The notes below the pieces were generated by a model. That model was given only the letters and a program-made list of their open reading frames with translations, was not told the origin of the DNA and did not search any database. Made by a program: the position numbers and the translations under genes. Positions 1-11,685 of a DNA stretch of 28,119 nucleotides are shown here, one piece after another; position 1 is the stretch's first letter; every line of letters begins with the position of its first letter. Source of the DNA: Sperchopsis tessellata (lineage: Eukaryota > Arthropoda > Insecta > Coleoptera > Hydrophilidae); contig JAWQRN010000588.1 in assembly GCA_033557685.1 (NCBI GenBank), positions 1 through 28,119 of the forward strand. Direction: 5' to 3'.

Positions 1-558
1 ATAACACCCTTCTGATCCCACCAAACACGGAGCATTGTCTTCCATCCATAGCGATTTGGCCTTGCAGTCGATGTCGCTGGTTTGCTTGTAGTTACCCATG
101 ATCTTTTTCGTTTAGGATTCGATGGAGAAATGATTTTCTTTTGTGCCTGGCAAGCAGCATTTCGCAAGAGGTTTTTCGGTTTGCCTGCTGTCTTTCATTC
201 AGATCACGTGGAACCCATTTTCCCACCTTCTGGATCTTCTCCGTGGCTTTCAAACGTATGGAGACGACTTCTAGTGTCACATTTAATTGATCCGCGAGTT
301 GTTGTTGCGTTTGAGCTGCATCTTCATCCAACCATGCTTGCAATTCGGAGCCTTCGGTAGTCTTCAACGTTCTTCGTTTCTCAAGTGAAAATCGCCACTT
401 TTGAATTTTTTAAACCACTCAAAGCACTATGATTTCCCAAGAGCATGGTCACCGTAAGTGTGAAAAAGCATTCCATGCGATTCTGCAGCAGTTTTCTACA
501 AATGGTAGCAAAACAATGCTGTCCGCAAATCGTAGTTTTCTGGCACAAAATTCGACAT
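1..558 (-). pseudogene. Mariner-family transposase, decayed, 5' part; truncated by the window edge
   Basis: Seen: reading the minus strand from an ATG at 558-556 gives MSNFVPE, then mariner-typical blocks: YGDHAL and WFKKFKSGDF (about 480-400), LDEDAAQTQQQLADQLNV and GKWVPRDLNERQ (about 330-190), CEMLLARHKRKSFLHRI (about 165-110) and LRVWWDQKGV at the left edge. Family knowledge: these are the paired helix-turn-helix DNA-binding domain and the start of the DDE/D catalytic domain of mariner transposases, nuclear enzymes of about 345 residues that cut and paste their own element. Oddities: an in-frame stop near codon 21, another near residue 50, a frameshift near 375 and another near 85, so no functional protein is made. 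The catalytic domain beyond the WWDQKG motif lies outside the window. The inverted terminal repeat should sit within about 200 bp right of 558 but I could not fix it. Family assignment is strong; subfamily is not assigned. Confidence 0.9.
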
Positions 559-669
559 GTTCAAAGTTATGAAAAAATATGTTGTTGTATGAAACTTGTA
601 GTGTTGTGAGTTAAAAGTCTTTGACAAATGTAAACACAAGAAAAAGGCGCCAATGACGCGGTTTGGCAG

Positions 670-2530
670 TCACTACATTGACAACTAGAGCCATCTGTGA
701 GCAAATTCCGGTTTCATGTTTGCAGACCTGTTATTGCAGGTTGAGAATATTAACTGAATTATTATTGGTTTTAGAAATGGTTGTGCTGGTTGAATACACG
801 GAACCTAATGCATGGAAGAAAAATATGAATTCAACGACCTCAGGCGTGACTTGACTATGATATCCAAACATAAAATTCTATTGTATAAACATATATATAT
901 GTTTTCCTTTTTGCAACCGAGAAATGTACGAGCCGTTTTGGGAAAAACCTTAAAATAATATTATCTTATTTTACCATATCAAATTATATTTCTAATTGAT
1001 AGATAGTTATTTATGAATTTAAAATAAAACTAAATTAAAAAAGCATACTTATTAAAATGGGCAAATAAAATAATGCTATTACGTTTTAGTATATAATAGA
1101 ATATGTTTGTCAATAAGTTTAATGAGGTAAGTCATCTAAGCCATGGTTATATAATACAAATTGCGTGGGGTCTGATCCCAAGGTACTCGTAAGAGACGGA
1201 GAGAAATCGTCAGTAATTATGTCATCAACAATAATGCGAATATAATGAGCAATTAAAAAGGCCATATATACTACATTAGCCGCGCCGCGCCGCGCCGCCA
1301 GCTCAGCTGCGCGTCAGCGCCACCATCTTCGAGTTTTCAAACAAAAAGCGTTCGTCTTCTCAGCCATTAGTGCGGAGATTCGAATGGTGGTATGCCTCGA
1401 ACAATCTACTAGAATTTCGAGTGTTTGAGTCTTGGACACGATCGTTCTAAGTCGGATAGTCTCTAAAGTAGAATTATCGAAAATCAGGAGACATCAGTGT
1501 TTCTCGAAGCCACTCATAATAATTTAAAAATAGGCAGTAAACAATCTCATACATGTGGTACTTCATATTTACAAGTGGCATGTCTTTGACTAATAACGCG
1601 TTATGAAATATAAAGGCAATTGGCCCCAATAGCGATCCAATATTATCAAATTATCGCACACACACGCTGGCGTATAGGGAACGGGAGAGGTCGGGGTGCT
1701 CAGCGGGCCAGCACTCTATAACAAGGCCCATTACATGGCATTAGCTTTGTAACCGCAGTAATCCAGGTACTTTATGGTATCATTAACGCTTCAAAGCTCG
1801 CGTGACGGTACCAAATTTAATCCTGCTCTAAGCTTTCATTTACATATCGCATGAGTCGACTGAACGTGCTTAATTATATGTTTGTTTAAGGATATTAGGG
1901 TGGGGATTCTTCTCTGTCTTCTATCTTCTCGTTGCTATGTGGTGGTTTGCGGTGGTTCGTTTGCTTGCCAGGGTAACGACCACCACACCAAGCCAAGGAA
2001 TTCAATGATGGCATGACAACGTACGAGCCACTCACTCCACAAGATCGTTGTCGTTCGTTATTGCTTATTGCAAAGGGAAAACTGCCCAGGCTTTACGTTT
2101 TACTGGAGAAGGTACACAAATTCTTTTGAATTTTTCTGGGATGTATGATAGCTTTTCGTATTTTTCAATATTACCGCGTCGGTTGAAATGAAATTGTTTT
2201 TCTATTAGTGCAATCATTATTTAAAATTTACTGAATCAAGTAATGTGATGGTATTTTACTTAATGGATATCTAAAAAAGCAACTATAACTACAAATCCTT
2301 TTTAATCTATATGAGAGTGGGCGCGAATATCTGTAAGCATTCACCATTTATCCAATACCCGCAATGTTACCTAACTTCTAACAAATGAAAGTCACTTCTA
2401 AGGTAACCCATTTCTATTGCACTTTTTTTTCCTGACATTTTCTGTTATAACCAAATCATACCTATACCTCCGCTTCTTTAACCTCTTCATTATTTGCATT
2501 CTCACATTCAAACAATAAGTAGTTTTATAC
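670..2530. other. Intergenic stretch without a recognised gene
   Basis: AT-rich DNA with no frame I can relate to a protein family. It holds a short ATATATAT run near 889, a GC-rich tract (separate entry) near 1290, and a more mixed-composition block at about 1640-2110. No convincing exon, RNA gene or transposon end was found. Confidence 0.5.
1280..1300. other. CGCGC-rich tract in AT-rich DNA
   Basis: A short run built from repeated CGCGC units, followed by GC-rich DNA to about 1325, stands out sharply from AT-rich flanks. The repeated CpG could mark a promoter-proximal element or simple sequence. No TATA box and initiator pair with coding potential follows, so no function is assigned. Confidence 0.4.
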
Positions 2531-2541
2531 GTAATTATGGT

Positions 2542-3043
2542 ACGTCCTCATGCTTACGGAATTGCTAAATCCGAAATTGTGGAACGTTTCCTATTGGCTG
2601 ATGTGTTTTAAATTTAACGGCGGGAAATACTTCTCCGAATATTTTGCGGAATTGCGGCGCCGTAAAAAGTGAAATCTATTTTATCATTTTACGAAATTCC
2701 TGTTGCCATCTTTAATTTCATTGCCGGTTCCCAACCCAAGCTTTTATGGTCGGCGACTGTACGGTCACTAATAGCATTTATAGTAAATAAAAGAATTATT
2801 ATAGCTACACACACAAATTTCTCAATTAATTTTTAATTTAATTTAAATATCTTGTTTTAAACACTTTTGTTTTTAATGACGTTTTGAACTGCCATTCGCT
2901 ACCAACATTAAAGATGGTTAGAAATTATAATCGTTCAAATTTTCCGAGACATTTTCGGATGCATGGGGACGTTGTCAATTTATGTCCTAATAAATTTTTG
3001 CTAATGGCAGTTCGGATTTCGCAATTCGTGAGCATGAGGACGT
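2542..3043. mobile_element. Possible non-autonomous element with inverted ends
   Basis: The left segment 2542-2575 and the right segment 3011-3043 are imperfect inverted repeats of about 33 bp; the shared core includes ATGAGGACGT and TTCGGATTT on the matching strand. A third, partly deleted copy of the right end lies in direct orientation at 2953-2972. The interior has no family-specific coding sequence, so this could be a MITE-like remnant about 500 bp long. No target-site duplication was recognised. Confidence 0.4.
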
Positions 3044-3180
3044 TTCATGTTTCCTACTTATACTCTCTTGCATTTTTGAAATTAAAACATACAAGAAACG
3101 ATCTCAGACTTTTTTTTTAAAGATTGAATTTGGAAGGTTGTGAGAACTAAAATTACAATTTCACTCAACTCAAAGTAATT

Positions 3181-3460
3181 AGGATAGTTTCACTAATTGA
3201 AAATGGACGAAGCCAGTACGTTTCGAGTAAATTGGGTATAAATCAATTGAGTGCATCTAGAGTGGTGGCAAAGAACAATAGACCAGAGGATATGAGATAA
3301 GACCAGACTATTGTCGAGAGTAATTACTCCTACCGACATTCTTTTCTTGACCCATCACGTTATGCATCAAAGACGTGTTACTGCAGTGCTTCAACATAAC
3401 TCGATTGTTATACGAAATAGTTGTGTATGTCCACAGACTGTGATACCAACCTTTAGGGGA
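3181..3460 (+). pseudogene. Tc1-like transposase fragment (DNA-binding domain)
   Basis: Seen: from 3181 the frame reads RIVSLIENGRSQYVSSKLGI followed by a SASRVVAKNNRP block and a stop at 3298-3300. After a frameshift, the frame starting at 3311 reads SRVITPTDILFL, then HQRRVTAVLQHNS, NSCVCPQTV and IPTFRG. Family knowledge: this order (sigma-like first helix-turn-helix, linker ending in TTPxxDRFL, then RRVTA and a VSxQTVRRRL helix) is the bipartite DNA-binding region of Tc1-like transposases. Only about 95 of some 340 residues remain and no DDE catalytic domain follows. Terminal inverted repeats were not found. Frameshift, stop and truncation make it a dead relic. Confidence 0.7.
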
Positions 3461-3539
3461 CATAAAAAATTTCGAGCAATTTTTTGTACTAAGAAATATT
3501 TATTCTACATTTATCAAACTGTAAGTCTACATTAATAGT

Positions 3540-4500
3540 ATATTTAAGTATACAAAACATTTTTTTTTTAAATTTATTTATCATTAAAATGGCGGAGTTG
3601 TCTAACTACCAGTAGACTTTGATCTGCATCAAAATTTAAACATTTTTTCTGTTAGAACATGTGTAGTTTCTATTTGACGGTAATCAAAATGAAGAAAACG
3701 CAAATTTAAAAAAATGGCACGCATTTAAAAAAACCGAAATTCACGAAAAATGAAAATGAAAAATATGTATTATAAAAGTAGTTTTTTTTTCGTAATTTTT
3801 CAAACAAAATTCCCGTCAACTAGAAGGTAATGATATTATCAACATTTTTACAAAGCTTGAACTCAATTGGTTTAATAGTTTTTGAGTAATCCTGCCCTCC
3901 AATTTAGAAAATGCAGTTTTGAGAATAACGCGTTTAAAGTTTCGACACGTACAACCAATGATTAAAATTGCAGCGTAAATTCCCCCTTTTTATTCTATTA
4001 ATTTTCGTAGAAATATCTGCTCGAGGGAGAGAGAGAGACTCTCGCTTCTATTTGCGGCGTGCGCTCCGAACCCGAGCGGTCAGGCACAGCGTTCACGGGC
4101 TGTAACTTTCGAAGTTTTTCGAAGCTTGCTTTAAAACTTTGGGAAAATATTCTACACATACAATGTAGCAAAAAAAAAATGTATCGTTGTAATTGTATAT
4201 GTCCCCCTTAAAGCAGTCGGGAATTACAATTAGAGTAGCTGGCTCTGTTCCCAGATTCACAGAGCAAAGCTATGTATCTTGGTTAGTTAAGATTATCCAG
4301 AGAACATGTATTATATTAAAACGATTCCTCCCAGTAAAAATAGATATGATATAAAAATAGTCGTGGGCATTCAGACATAATAATTAAAAGCACTCATCAG
4401 TACGTTTTGGTAATTGGAACCTACTAAAGGCGCACAACAAAACTGACCACTGTAAATGTAAAGAATTTGTTATGAAAAGTGACAATAGCAAGCGCCATCT
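3540..4500. other. Unclassified, possibly repeat-derived DNA
   Basis: No coding family recognised. The block has long A and T runs at 3540-3800, then GAGAGAGAGAGA near 4027, a GC-rich patch (about 4050-4110) and short repeated TTTCGAAG words near 4110-4125. The abrupt composition changes suggest an old interspersed repeat, but I cannot name it. Confidence 0.35.
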
Positions 4501-4504
4501 CAAT

Positions 4505-4513
4505 TTATATATC

Positions 4514-4560
<47 letters not shown>
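4505..4560. repeat. (TA)n microsatellite
   Basis: About 55 bp of nearly pure TA dinucleotide with a few interruptions. A shorter TA run sits at 4932-4953, so the two flank the foldback element between them. Confidence 0.9.
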
Positions 4561-4562
<2 letters not shown>

Positions 4563-4599
4563 TCTATGTATAACCCAAGAAGTATTGGCCTAGGTATGG

Positions 4600-4940
4600 G
4601 TTAAGAAAAACTACGTTTTTGTTCAAATCCCATTCGATTTGGTGGATTATTTCCACTTCATCAGAGTATAACAATATAGTGTAACTTTGAAGTCCAGGAA
4701 GATATCATACAAACTAAGGAAACACATAACAACTCAAATATTAGAAATAATGTCCGTTGATACGTATGGTTTTTAAAGCGTCTATGACATAGTAACAGGA
4801 TTATTTGTTCACACCCTTATATATTTCCTTAGTATGTATTACTTCTACCTGGACTTACACTACACTGTTATTGCCATATGAAGTGGAATTAATCCTCAAA
4901 ATCTATTGGAAATTAAACAAAACTAAACGTAATTTATATA
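4600..4940. mobile_element. Foldback element with hammerhead-like motif in its arms
   Basis: Seen: the left arm (about 4600-4733) and right arm (4817-4940) are inverted repeats, with a spacer of about 80 bp. Matching blocks include the arm-inner TATTTCCTTAGT-type end, the CCTGGACTT block and the GAAGTGGAA block. On the minus strand the left arm reads CTGATGA (4664-4658), then a possible stem GTGGA/TCCAC with loop AATAA, then CAAAT. The right arm has a more decayed version on the plus strand at 4875-4902 (ATATGAAGTGGA). Family knowledge: CTGATGA-stem-GAAA is the hammerhead ribozyme core, known in the terminal repeats of Penelope-like retroelements. Here the GAAA box is CAAA and no stem I pairs, so activity is unlikely. 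TA microsatellites flank it. The link to Penelope-like elements is inference. Confidence 0.6.
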
Positions 4941-4953
4941 TATATATATAGCT

Positions 4954-7900
4954 TTTACTCCCATCCTTCAAATTTTATAACGCAACACGTTTTATTCATC
5001 GTTCTACTATACAATCTACAAACTTAAGGTAAATGAGACGTACACGTAACTAGTTTAATATTTAAAATCATTCATACAGCTCATTTTTATTGTATTCGTA
5101 ATTAATATAAAATTTAAATCGAACCGGCATCAATTTAAATAATCGTTTTTCAACAAGCTTACACTTTCTTTTTGGTCATTCGAACAGGATATTCATAATT
5201 TTTAATAATTAGTTCATGTATTTGTACTGATTGTTATTGATTATATCAAATTTCGTTTATTTCAAATTCTTTCGCGTCGTTTTATTTAACTTATAAACTT
5301 TTGCCGCCATTTTTCTAGTAGTTTTCAGAGGTCACATCTCGTCGATATCTACGCTTTTGTTACACAAGCTCGTGTCGTGTGACGTCATTTATACAGAATG
5401 GTGCTTTAACAAAAAGAAATTCTCGCTTGGAAAATGATTTGACAGTAAAGATGAACAAATTGAATCGTATTTCTGCAATAGTCAATAGTGCACTTACTTT
5501 CGCAAATAGAGCAATATTAGATACCTCCTATAGATAAATATACAATTAAATAGGAATTTGCAATAGAATCATTTTCACAATTTGAAAATTTAATTGAACT
5601 TTAATTATATGTCTAGCATATACCACTCGTTAAAAAGATCCCAAGAATTTGATAATTTGCAGGAAATATAACAATTAATGTGCACCGATTAAAACTTGTA
5701 CACAAAACAATCATTGTTGCAAAATAAGTTGTGAATACAGTAGCTAATCCAATTGTTTCATCGGCGAAATTATCTGGCATATCGTTGCCAAAATTCAATG
5801 GAATTTATGCAATTAATTACCAGCTTTCAAAGGCCTTTTCGTTTTGTTGGTACATGGTACAAATCTGTCTGATATAGGTAAATTTCAATATCTTCTAGTC
5901 TTTAGAAGGACTTGACTTGTCTTTAGTTAGCTCGTTGCCTCTCATAAATTTAAATTATTTAGTAGCTTATTTTCAAATATGATAACAAGCGCATTCTTGC
6001 CACAAAAAAATGTTAAAATTATTCTTATATTAAAATCCTTAGTTGGAAACCAATCGCATCCGGCTCGAAGGACCAAATATTTAAGCTTATTGAAAACGAT
6101 TAGTTAAATTTATGACGGTGCTATTTGAGTTTAATACTAATTACGAATACAAGAAAAATGGATTATATGCATGTTTTTAAATATTAAACTTATAAATTAA
6201 ATGAAACTCTGAATAGCTGTTTTTTAGTTCACTTCCAGAACGAATTCTCAATTTGATTAAAATCATTCGGATGTGTTTTTTTTAATTTTCAAGGTTTTTC
6301 GCTTGAAATATTCTAAGCAGCACTGCCCGATGATATAATTAATTAGAAATTGGGACGTAATTATCTATATCACTATGAATTTTGTCTACTTAGAAGTTTT
6401 CAATAGCGGCGTAAGTTTAATGTCTCAATTGAAATTAATTTGTAGGAGAAATGAAAAGAATAATGTACGATTACTAATTACTACAAAGTAACTCATGCAG
6501 CATACGTTGATAATTAAAAGAAAAACATGCTAAAAATATATAAATAATTATTATAATTACATTATTAAAATAATATAAAACTTACAACTAGGTAATTAAA
6601 CGAAAAATTGCCTGTAGATATTTGTAATACAAACTAGTTTTGTCTACAACCTAACTAACGAAACACAATTACAGCGCAAAAAGCACCAACAAAAAATAAA
6701 AACACTGCATAATAAAGTTAGGGGGAGAGGTGAGGGCATGTGATAAATAGAAACAGAGGGGCCTTAGTATCGCGTACGGGTCGAAAAACAAAAAAAAAAA
6801 CTAGCAAAAAGGCCAATGCAATTTTCGCGAAAAGCTTAATATTTATATAAAAATGTAATATACGAGGGGCAATATAAGGTCTGTTGATTTTAAAATGCAT
6901 CCAGTAGCTTTGCTCATTGTCAGAAATGGCGTATTGCCGCTGCACATTCCAATTATACCAGCTCTGGATGAGTCGTTCCGACTGCAAAACGGGCGCTTGC
7001 ATACACAATGCAGTTCTCCGCATCCCCGACAATATCCCGTCGCATTCTCTACGTCACAGACGCTGTATCTCACTTGTTTTTCCGATAGCGCGGGTAACGC
7101 AGAGCGGCGCTTGAGAACGAGAGGAAACGCGTGGTCGTGTAGTGGGTCTTTTTGGTGCGCGGTGATATGTTGCTAATGCAAAGAGCAGAAACACAGGCAC
7201 ATTGGCAGGGTAATGCCGCGTTATCTTCATTTACTCTGCTCATGTCGGCCTACTGGGATGGGATATGCTCGCATGCAGGCCATTATAACTAGGTATGTAC
7301 GCTCTTATATTGTGCGGTTTGCATCGCAATGAGGAATGCAATTCGGTTCCAACTGCAGCCGAATTGCACAAATAACAATGCACGTTCGCGTATTTTAATT
7401 AACGGACTGGGGTCATTCTCGAGCACGGAACGGGTCTCCTGTCTCTGACTTTGTGCTTTGTTATCTCTCTCATGCTTACTGTGGATGTAGACTATACGTG
7501 TACGTTTTCAACTACACGCCCTTCTTTCTTTTTCTCGTTTGCAATGTTTCACAATTATATACATCGCAATCAGGCTGCAACCTGATGATGGATGGGTGTG
7601 TTTTTATTCTTTCGAAAGGCGCAGCCTGTCAAATAAGTCTAATCTAATAATGAGGGTATGAGAAAATTGCATTGTTGTACATGTGCGTCTCACTAATCAC
7701 CCATATTTCATTTATAAATCAGTCGCAGTTTCAGCCGTATTGTAATTTATAAATAATTTCGCGCCACCCTCATTAGTGGGTTTAATTTTGCAAAGTTTGC
7801 GGAAAGTAGTATATAAAATTTCATTGTTCATTGCTTTTAAATTGAACCTTCACCTCCACATTTTTACATACGTTATTTATATTTAGATAGTTTGCATTGT

Positions 7901-8528
7901 TTGTTGGGGTTAGTTGAGCCATGTGTTTTTGGGTGGGAAAATTTTAATCTTTGGTTCCTTTTTATATGGTAATAAGGATTTTTATAGAAATTTTCTTCTC
8001 TGCCATTATCATAAACAATAAGTGTTTAATTTCATGTCATTTGAGAAAATAAAGACAACGTCATCGATGATCGAATTTTACTTTTTTTAATATATATATT
8101 TTTTTCGTTATTTGAAGGCAAACTATACGAAGCGCTCCTTCCCAATATCATAATTAATAATAATAATTATTTGTCTATAATTAAATTAACATAAAAAGTA
8201 TCGCACAGATTATACTAAGATTCTCCATAAATATTAGACACAAATAACAACTATACAATTAAATCAAACATAAAAGCAGTTACATGATATCGAGAAATTA
8301 ATTGAAATTCCGTCGAAATTCATCATTCGTCATTGATAAAAAAATTATGTTGTCCAGCTGCGTTCATGATTCTTTCCCTAGATTTTTTTCCTCCTTGTGC
8401 TTTTTTTATTATATGAAACTAAGGTGGAGTTAAAGGTTGAAATTGGAAATATTTCTACCTCCCTGGTGGCACACATATTGCGGACTACGTGAATTAACTG
8501 AGTTGCATCTGTCTTTATATCAATAGCA
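4954..8528. other. Long AT-rich stretch without a recognised gene
   Basis: No open frame resembles a protein family. A palindromic TGACGTCA (5380-5387) and a block of higher GC at about 6890-7640 were noted. In the latter, overlapping open frames on both strands of 6718-7176 look like composition effects rather than genes. No splice-bounded exon or RNA gene was identified. Confidence 0.5.
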
Positions 8529-8651
8529 GAATGCACTGCAAAAGTCATTTCAAACCGCGGGCGAGTGATTCATACGTACGTTTCGCCGAATACCACCGCT
8601 TCATCAGTGAACCTGCAAACCGCATTCTTTGAAACAGTGTACCGTGCATTC
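8529..8651 (-). ncRNA. Hammerhead-ribozyme-like palindrome
   Basis: Seen on the minus strand: GGTTCA (8613-8608), CTGATGA (8607-8601), a bulged A, a stem II candidate GCGG/CGGC with one mismatch around a 7-nt loop, GAAA, a small hairpin ACG-TA-CGT, an A at the cleavage position, then TGAATC (8572-8567), which pairs with GGTTCA over 6 bp (one G-U). Outer ends 8529-8536 and 8644-8651 are perfect 8-bp inverted repeats and extend the fold. Family knowledge: this is the type I hammerhead order (stem I, CUGAUGA, stem II, GAAA, stem III, UH cleavage, stem I). The CTGATGAAG...CGAAACG form resembles motifs in Penelope-like elements. The bulged A and the mismatched stem II suggest a weakened or relic ribozyme. 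Confidence 0.55.
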
Positions 8652-9828
8652 TACTCCTCGCTCTTATGATCTTAGATTCTGCGGCAGGCAGTTAGCAAGA
8701 GTTATCGCAGAAAAAAATCACAAATTTCGTATTTATTCTTCCTGATTCTAATGTTTTGTTTTTGTTGGTTAATTTTCTTTATACATTCTAAAATCTCCAA
8801 TTTTTTTTATCTAAAGTAAGTTTCTTGCTTATTTTAATGACATGCAAAATTTTAAATATTTATGGTCTTAAGAAAGGCAATTTAAAAGTGTTAATTTTGA
8901 AGTTTTTTTTTTGAGCAATTAGTGTTAGGTGTATGAAATTCGTTGCCATTAATGTAGTTACATATTGTGAAAAGTTGCAATTTGAAGTTGTCTTTTGTGA
9001 GTCTTTACTGTATAATGTATATTGCTTGGCGAGAAAAATGATCTGACTTTCACCAGCCATAATGGAAAAATGTTAAGAAAGATCGTATATGACTCTTTTG
9101 TACACCTATTGATGTATTTATCATCATAGCCATTATTCATCTGTTGCTGCATGAATACCTCCCCAATTTATTTCACGTGGTTATGCATCTCCCAAACAGT
9201 CTGTTAGTTCTCGGTGTTACCTGTCAATTAGTCGAATTCTTGGTCTTACGATGTGTGTCGGTTCCTAGAATTTAATTCCTTAAAACATCCATGTTTTCTT
9301 GGTCTTCCAAGATGTCCCGCCCATTTACAATTTTGCATATTCACCTTACCTATAGCATGCCTTTACCTAGTAATTGTCAAATCTGATAGATCAAAAGATT
9401 ATGCCCAAAATATTATTTTATATATTATAGCTGAATTAATATTAATATTTAGATAGATTTATACAAAAAAATTTGAAAGAAATAATTTACATTAGAATGA
9501 TGAATTATATAACTCGAAAAATAATGACAGTATTCGTCAACCTTTGGACTAGGAAGGCAATTTGACTCACTTGAAACATTATTAGATTTATTTGAAGATA
9601 TGTTAATTTTAAACATATATTTCCAGCGGGAATTTAATGTATAATGTAGGGTTAGTTCAGGTACAATGTATCCAAAATAACGAAGTAGGTAAAATATATG
9701 TGTATATATATATTTAGTCCGATTTCCTATTCACTTACATGGCCTTATATTATTAACTCTTAAATCCATTATGTATATTTCAATACTTCTTTGCGTTATT
9801 TGGAGCTTCTAAAAGTGCGAGGCATTCA
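8652..9828. other. Intergenic stretch without a recognised gene
   Basis: AT-rich. Short open frames occur on both strands (for example 8860-9152 minus and 9253-9456 plus) but none shows family motifs, codon bias or splice context. Nothing else was seen. Confidence 0.5.
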
Positions 9829-10200
9829 ACGCTCAGGTCTCTCTAGCATAAGCCATCTGAAGCTTAAATATGTTGGTTAGACGGCCAGTTGTATTCCATA
9901 CAACCTTTTTTTTCGCTCTATCTCAAACGAAATATATCCATCTATCGTTATGATCTGGCTTAAATACATATAAGATGTATCGGTTTCTATGAGAGTGTCC
10001 TTGATGTATACATTAGCTGGTATAAACAGTTAACTGAGCATTGTTTTCGTTGTACTAAGACTGGACTTAATTTTCTTGAGCTATTTTATGGTGTGCTCAA
10101 AAATCACGATATATCCTGCATTGTCCATGTGAATGTCTTTGTGTTTCCAACCTAGTGGTCAGTTCATGTATTCTAGAGCTGCATTTTTATATAAAACTGT
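9829..10200 (-). pseudogene. RTE-type LINE reverse transcriptase fragment
   Basis: Seen on the minus strand, in order: AALEYM, LGWKHKDIHMDN, IVIFEHT (next to the position of the YADD box, itself degraded), LKKIKSSLSTTKTM, then VYIKDTLIETDTSYMYLSQ, IITIDGYISFEIERKKRL and, after a frameshift, GRLTNIFKLQM. Family knowledge: this is the palm-to-thumb segment after motif C in RTE-clade reverse transcriptases, where a YLGQ-type motif is followed by E(I/V)-x-RRI-x-L. The enzyme copies element RNA into DNA at a nicked target. Only about 110 residues remain, with a stop and at least two frameshifts. Neither end of the element was found. Confidence 0.7.
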
Positions 10201-11685
10201 AGCTTACGAATCAAGAAACAACTTCCCTGAAACATTTTCTGTGATACGCATCATCAGCATATATTATAGTAGTTATGCTAACGACTATGCTATGCTAACT
10301 TCCGCGGCGATATACTCAAATAAATTGTTTATTACTATATTACCATTAACTTTATTTATAAAAACAGACCCAAAACTTGCAACTCACACATATTGTAACG
10401 ACCTGAATGGCATGAAACTAGATATTAAGTAACCATATTATCTTTTCGCAAAGCTCTATTTTTCTTATTATACAGTTACTGGTTTCGAACACACTAGGTA
10501 ATTTTCAAGCTTAATGAGCTATTGTGTAGTTCCCAGCACAAACACTTTACGTTCGCTGTATGATATGAAATACAATTTAGTGGAACGACTATATCTTTTA
10601 TTTTTAACTATGAAAAAGATCCAAACAGCAACAAATTTTATATTGCCTAAATTTATTTATTCATAATATCAACAAAAAATTAAATATATTACATCGAGTT
10701 TAGTAGTTAGGATTCTACATTGTGATTATATATTAGGTGCATTTAACTTTAGTACTATTTTAGCCTCAAAAGAAGTAATAAAATATCTTAAGATATACAG
10801 GTTTTTCAAAATTAAATTATAAATATAAAAAGAGAGATAGAGAGAAAAAATGCACATTCAGTTTATACCCAGATTATCCTTCCTACTATTCACAGTCATT
10901 TGTTATTCATAAACCGTAGTCTGATTCCAGTTTGTTATCAATCCTCTCCACTCCAATGGAGACTCCTTTTCCACTCTTGTGTCCATGTTCTACCAATTTG
11001 TTTAAAGTAACATATGGCACTAGGCTAAATTATGTAAGTCAAGTGCCAAACAAAACAATAATAATAACTTACTTACATTTATCGAGGAAAAAATCTATCC
11101 AAAATATAACGTTAATCAACTTAAAATTAGATTATTGCATTATTTCTCGTAGCAATAAAAACGATGGCTTCTGCAAAACGTTCATTATAGTAAACTTTTT
11201 TTCAACTGTTATAAAAGCACAAACATAAGCATAACTGAAATTGCAAACAAAATAAAATGCACATAACAACCTTAATGTAGGTTAAGGTATGTTTACAATA
11301 ATACGATCCAGGTCCAGTCAATATCAAATTAATTTGCTTTGTGATTTCTTACACCTTTATAAACGTAGTAAAAAAATTACCTCTTGAAAGTTATCTGGGA
11401 TGTCAACGACTTATACAGGATAGAGATAATATTATTTTATTTTGTGTTTATCCTTTAAAATTAATCATGATTATTTATAGATTTAACGGATATTTCGCTG
11501 GAGAAGCCGCGTGATACCATAAGTAGAAATCACAATTTTGGCAAAGAAACCCAATTATAAAATTAATTTTAAATAAGTTCATTCGAAAAAAAACTACCTG
11601 CGGCCTATTAAACTAGTTAAACAATATAAAATATTTAATAGTTGCTTATTTTAGTTATACTTTTGCTTATCACCTTCATTCATAT
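10201..11685. other. Intergenic stretch without a recognised gene
   Basis: AT-rich. The open frames at 10133-10432 (partly opposite the RTE remnant) and 10932-11228 carry no recognised motif. A purine-rich GAGAGATAGAGAG run lies near 10832. No further transposon end was identified. Confidence 0.5.

Noticed and set aside
5380..5387. TGACGTCA palindrome, like a CREB/ATF site
   Set aside because: A single 8-bp match with no gene or promoter nearby is not evidence of regulation.
6050..6082. A GC-richer word, CGCATCCGGCTCGAAGGACC, in AT-rich flanks
   Set aside because: It looked like a possibly conserved repeat, but I cannot support any identity from the sequence alone.
6718..7176. Several overlapping open frames on both strands
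   Set aside because: No family motifs, no splice context, and mutually overlapping frames in a locally GC-richer block suggest a composition effect.
10215..10256. Minus-strand CTGATGATG...CACAGAAAA resembling the repeat's hammerhead core
   Set aside because: Stems I and III do not form convincingly and flanking sequence does not match the approximately 347-bp repeat.
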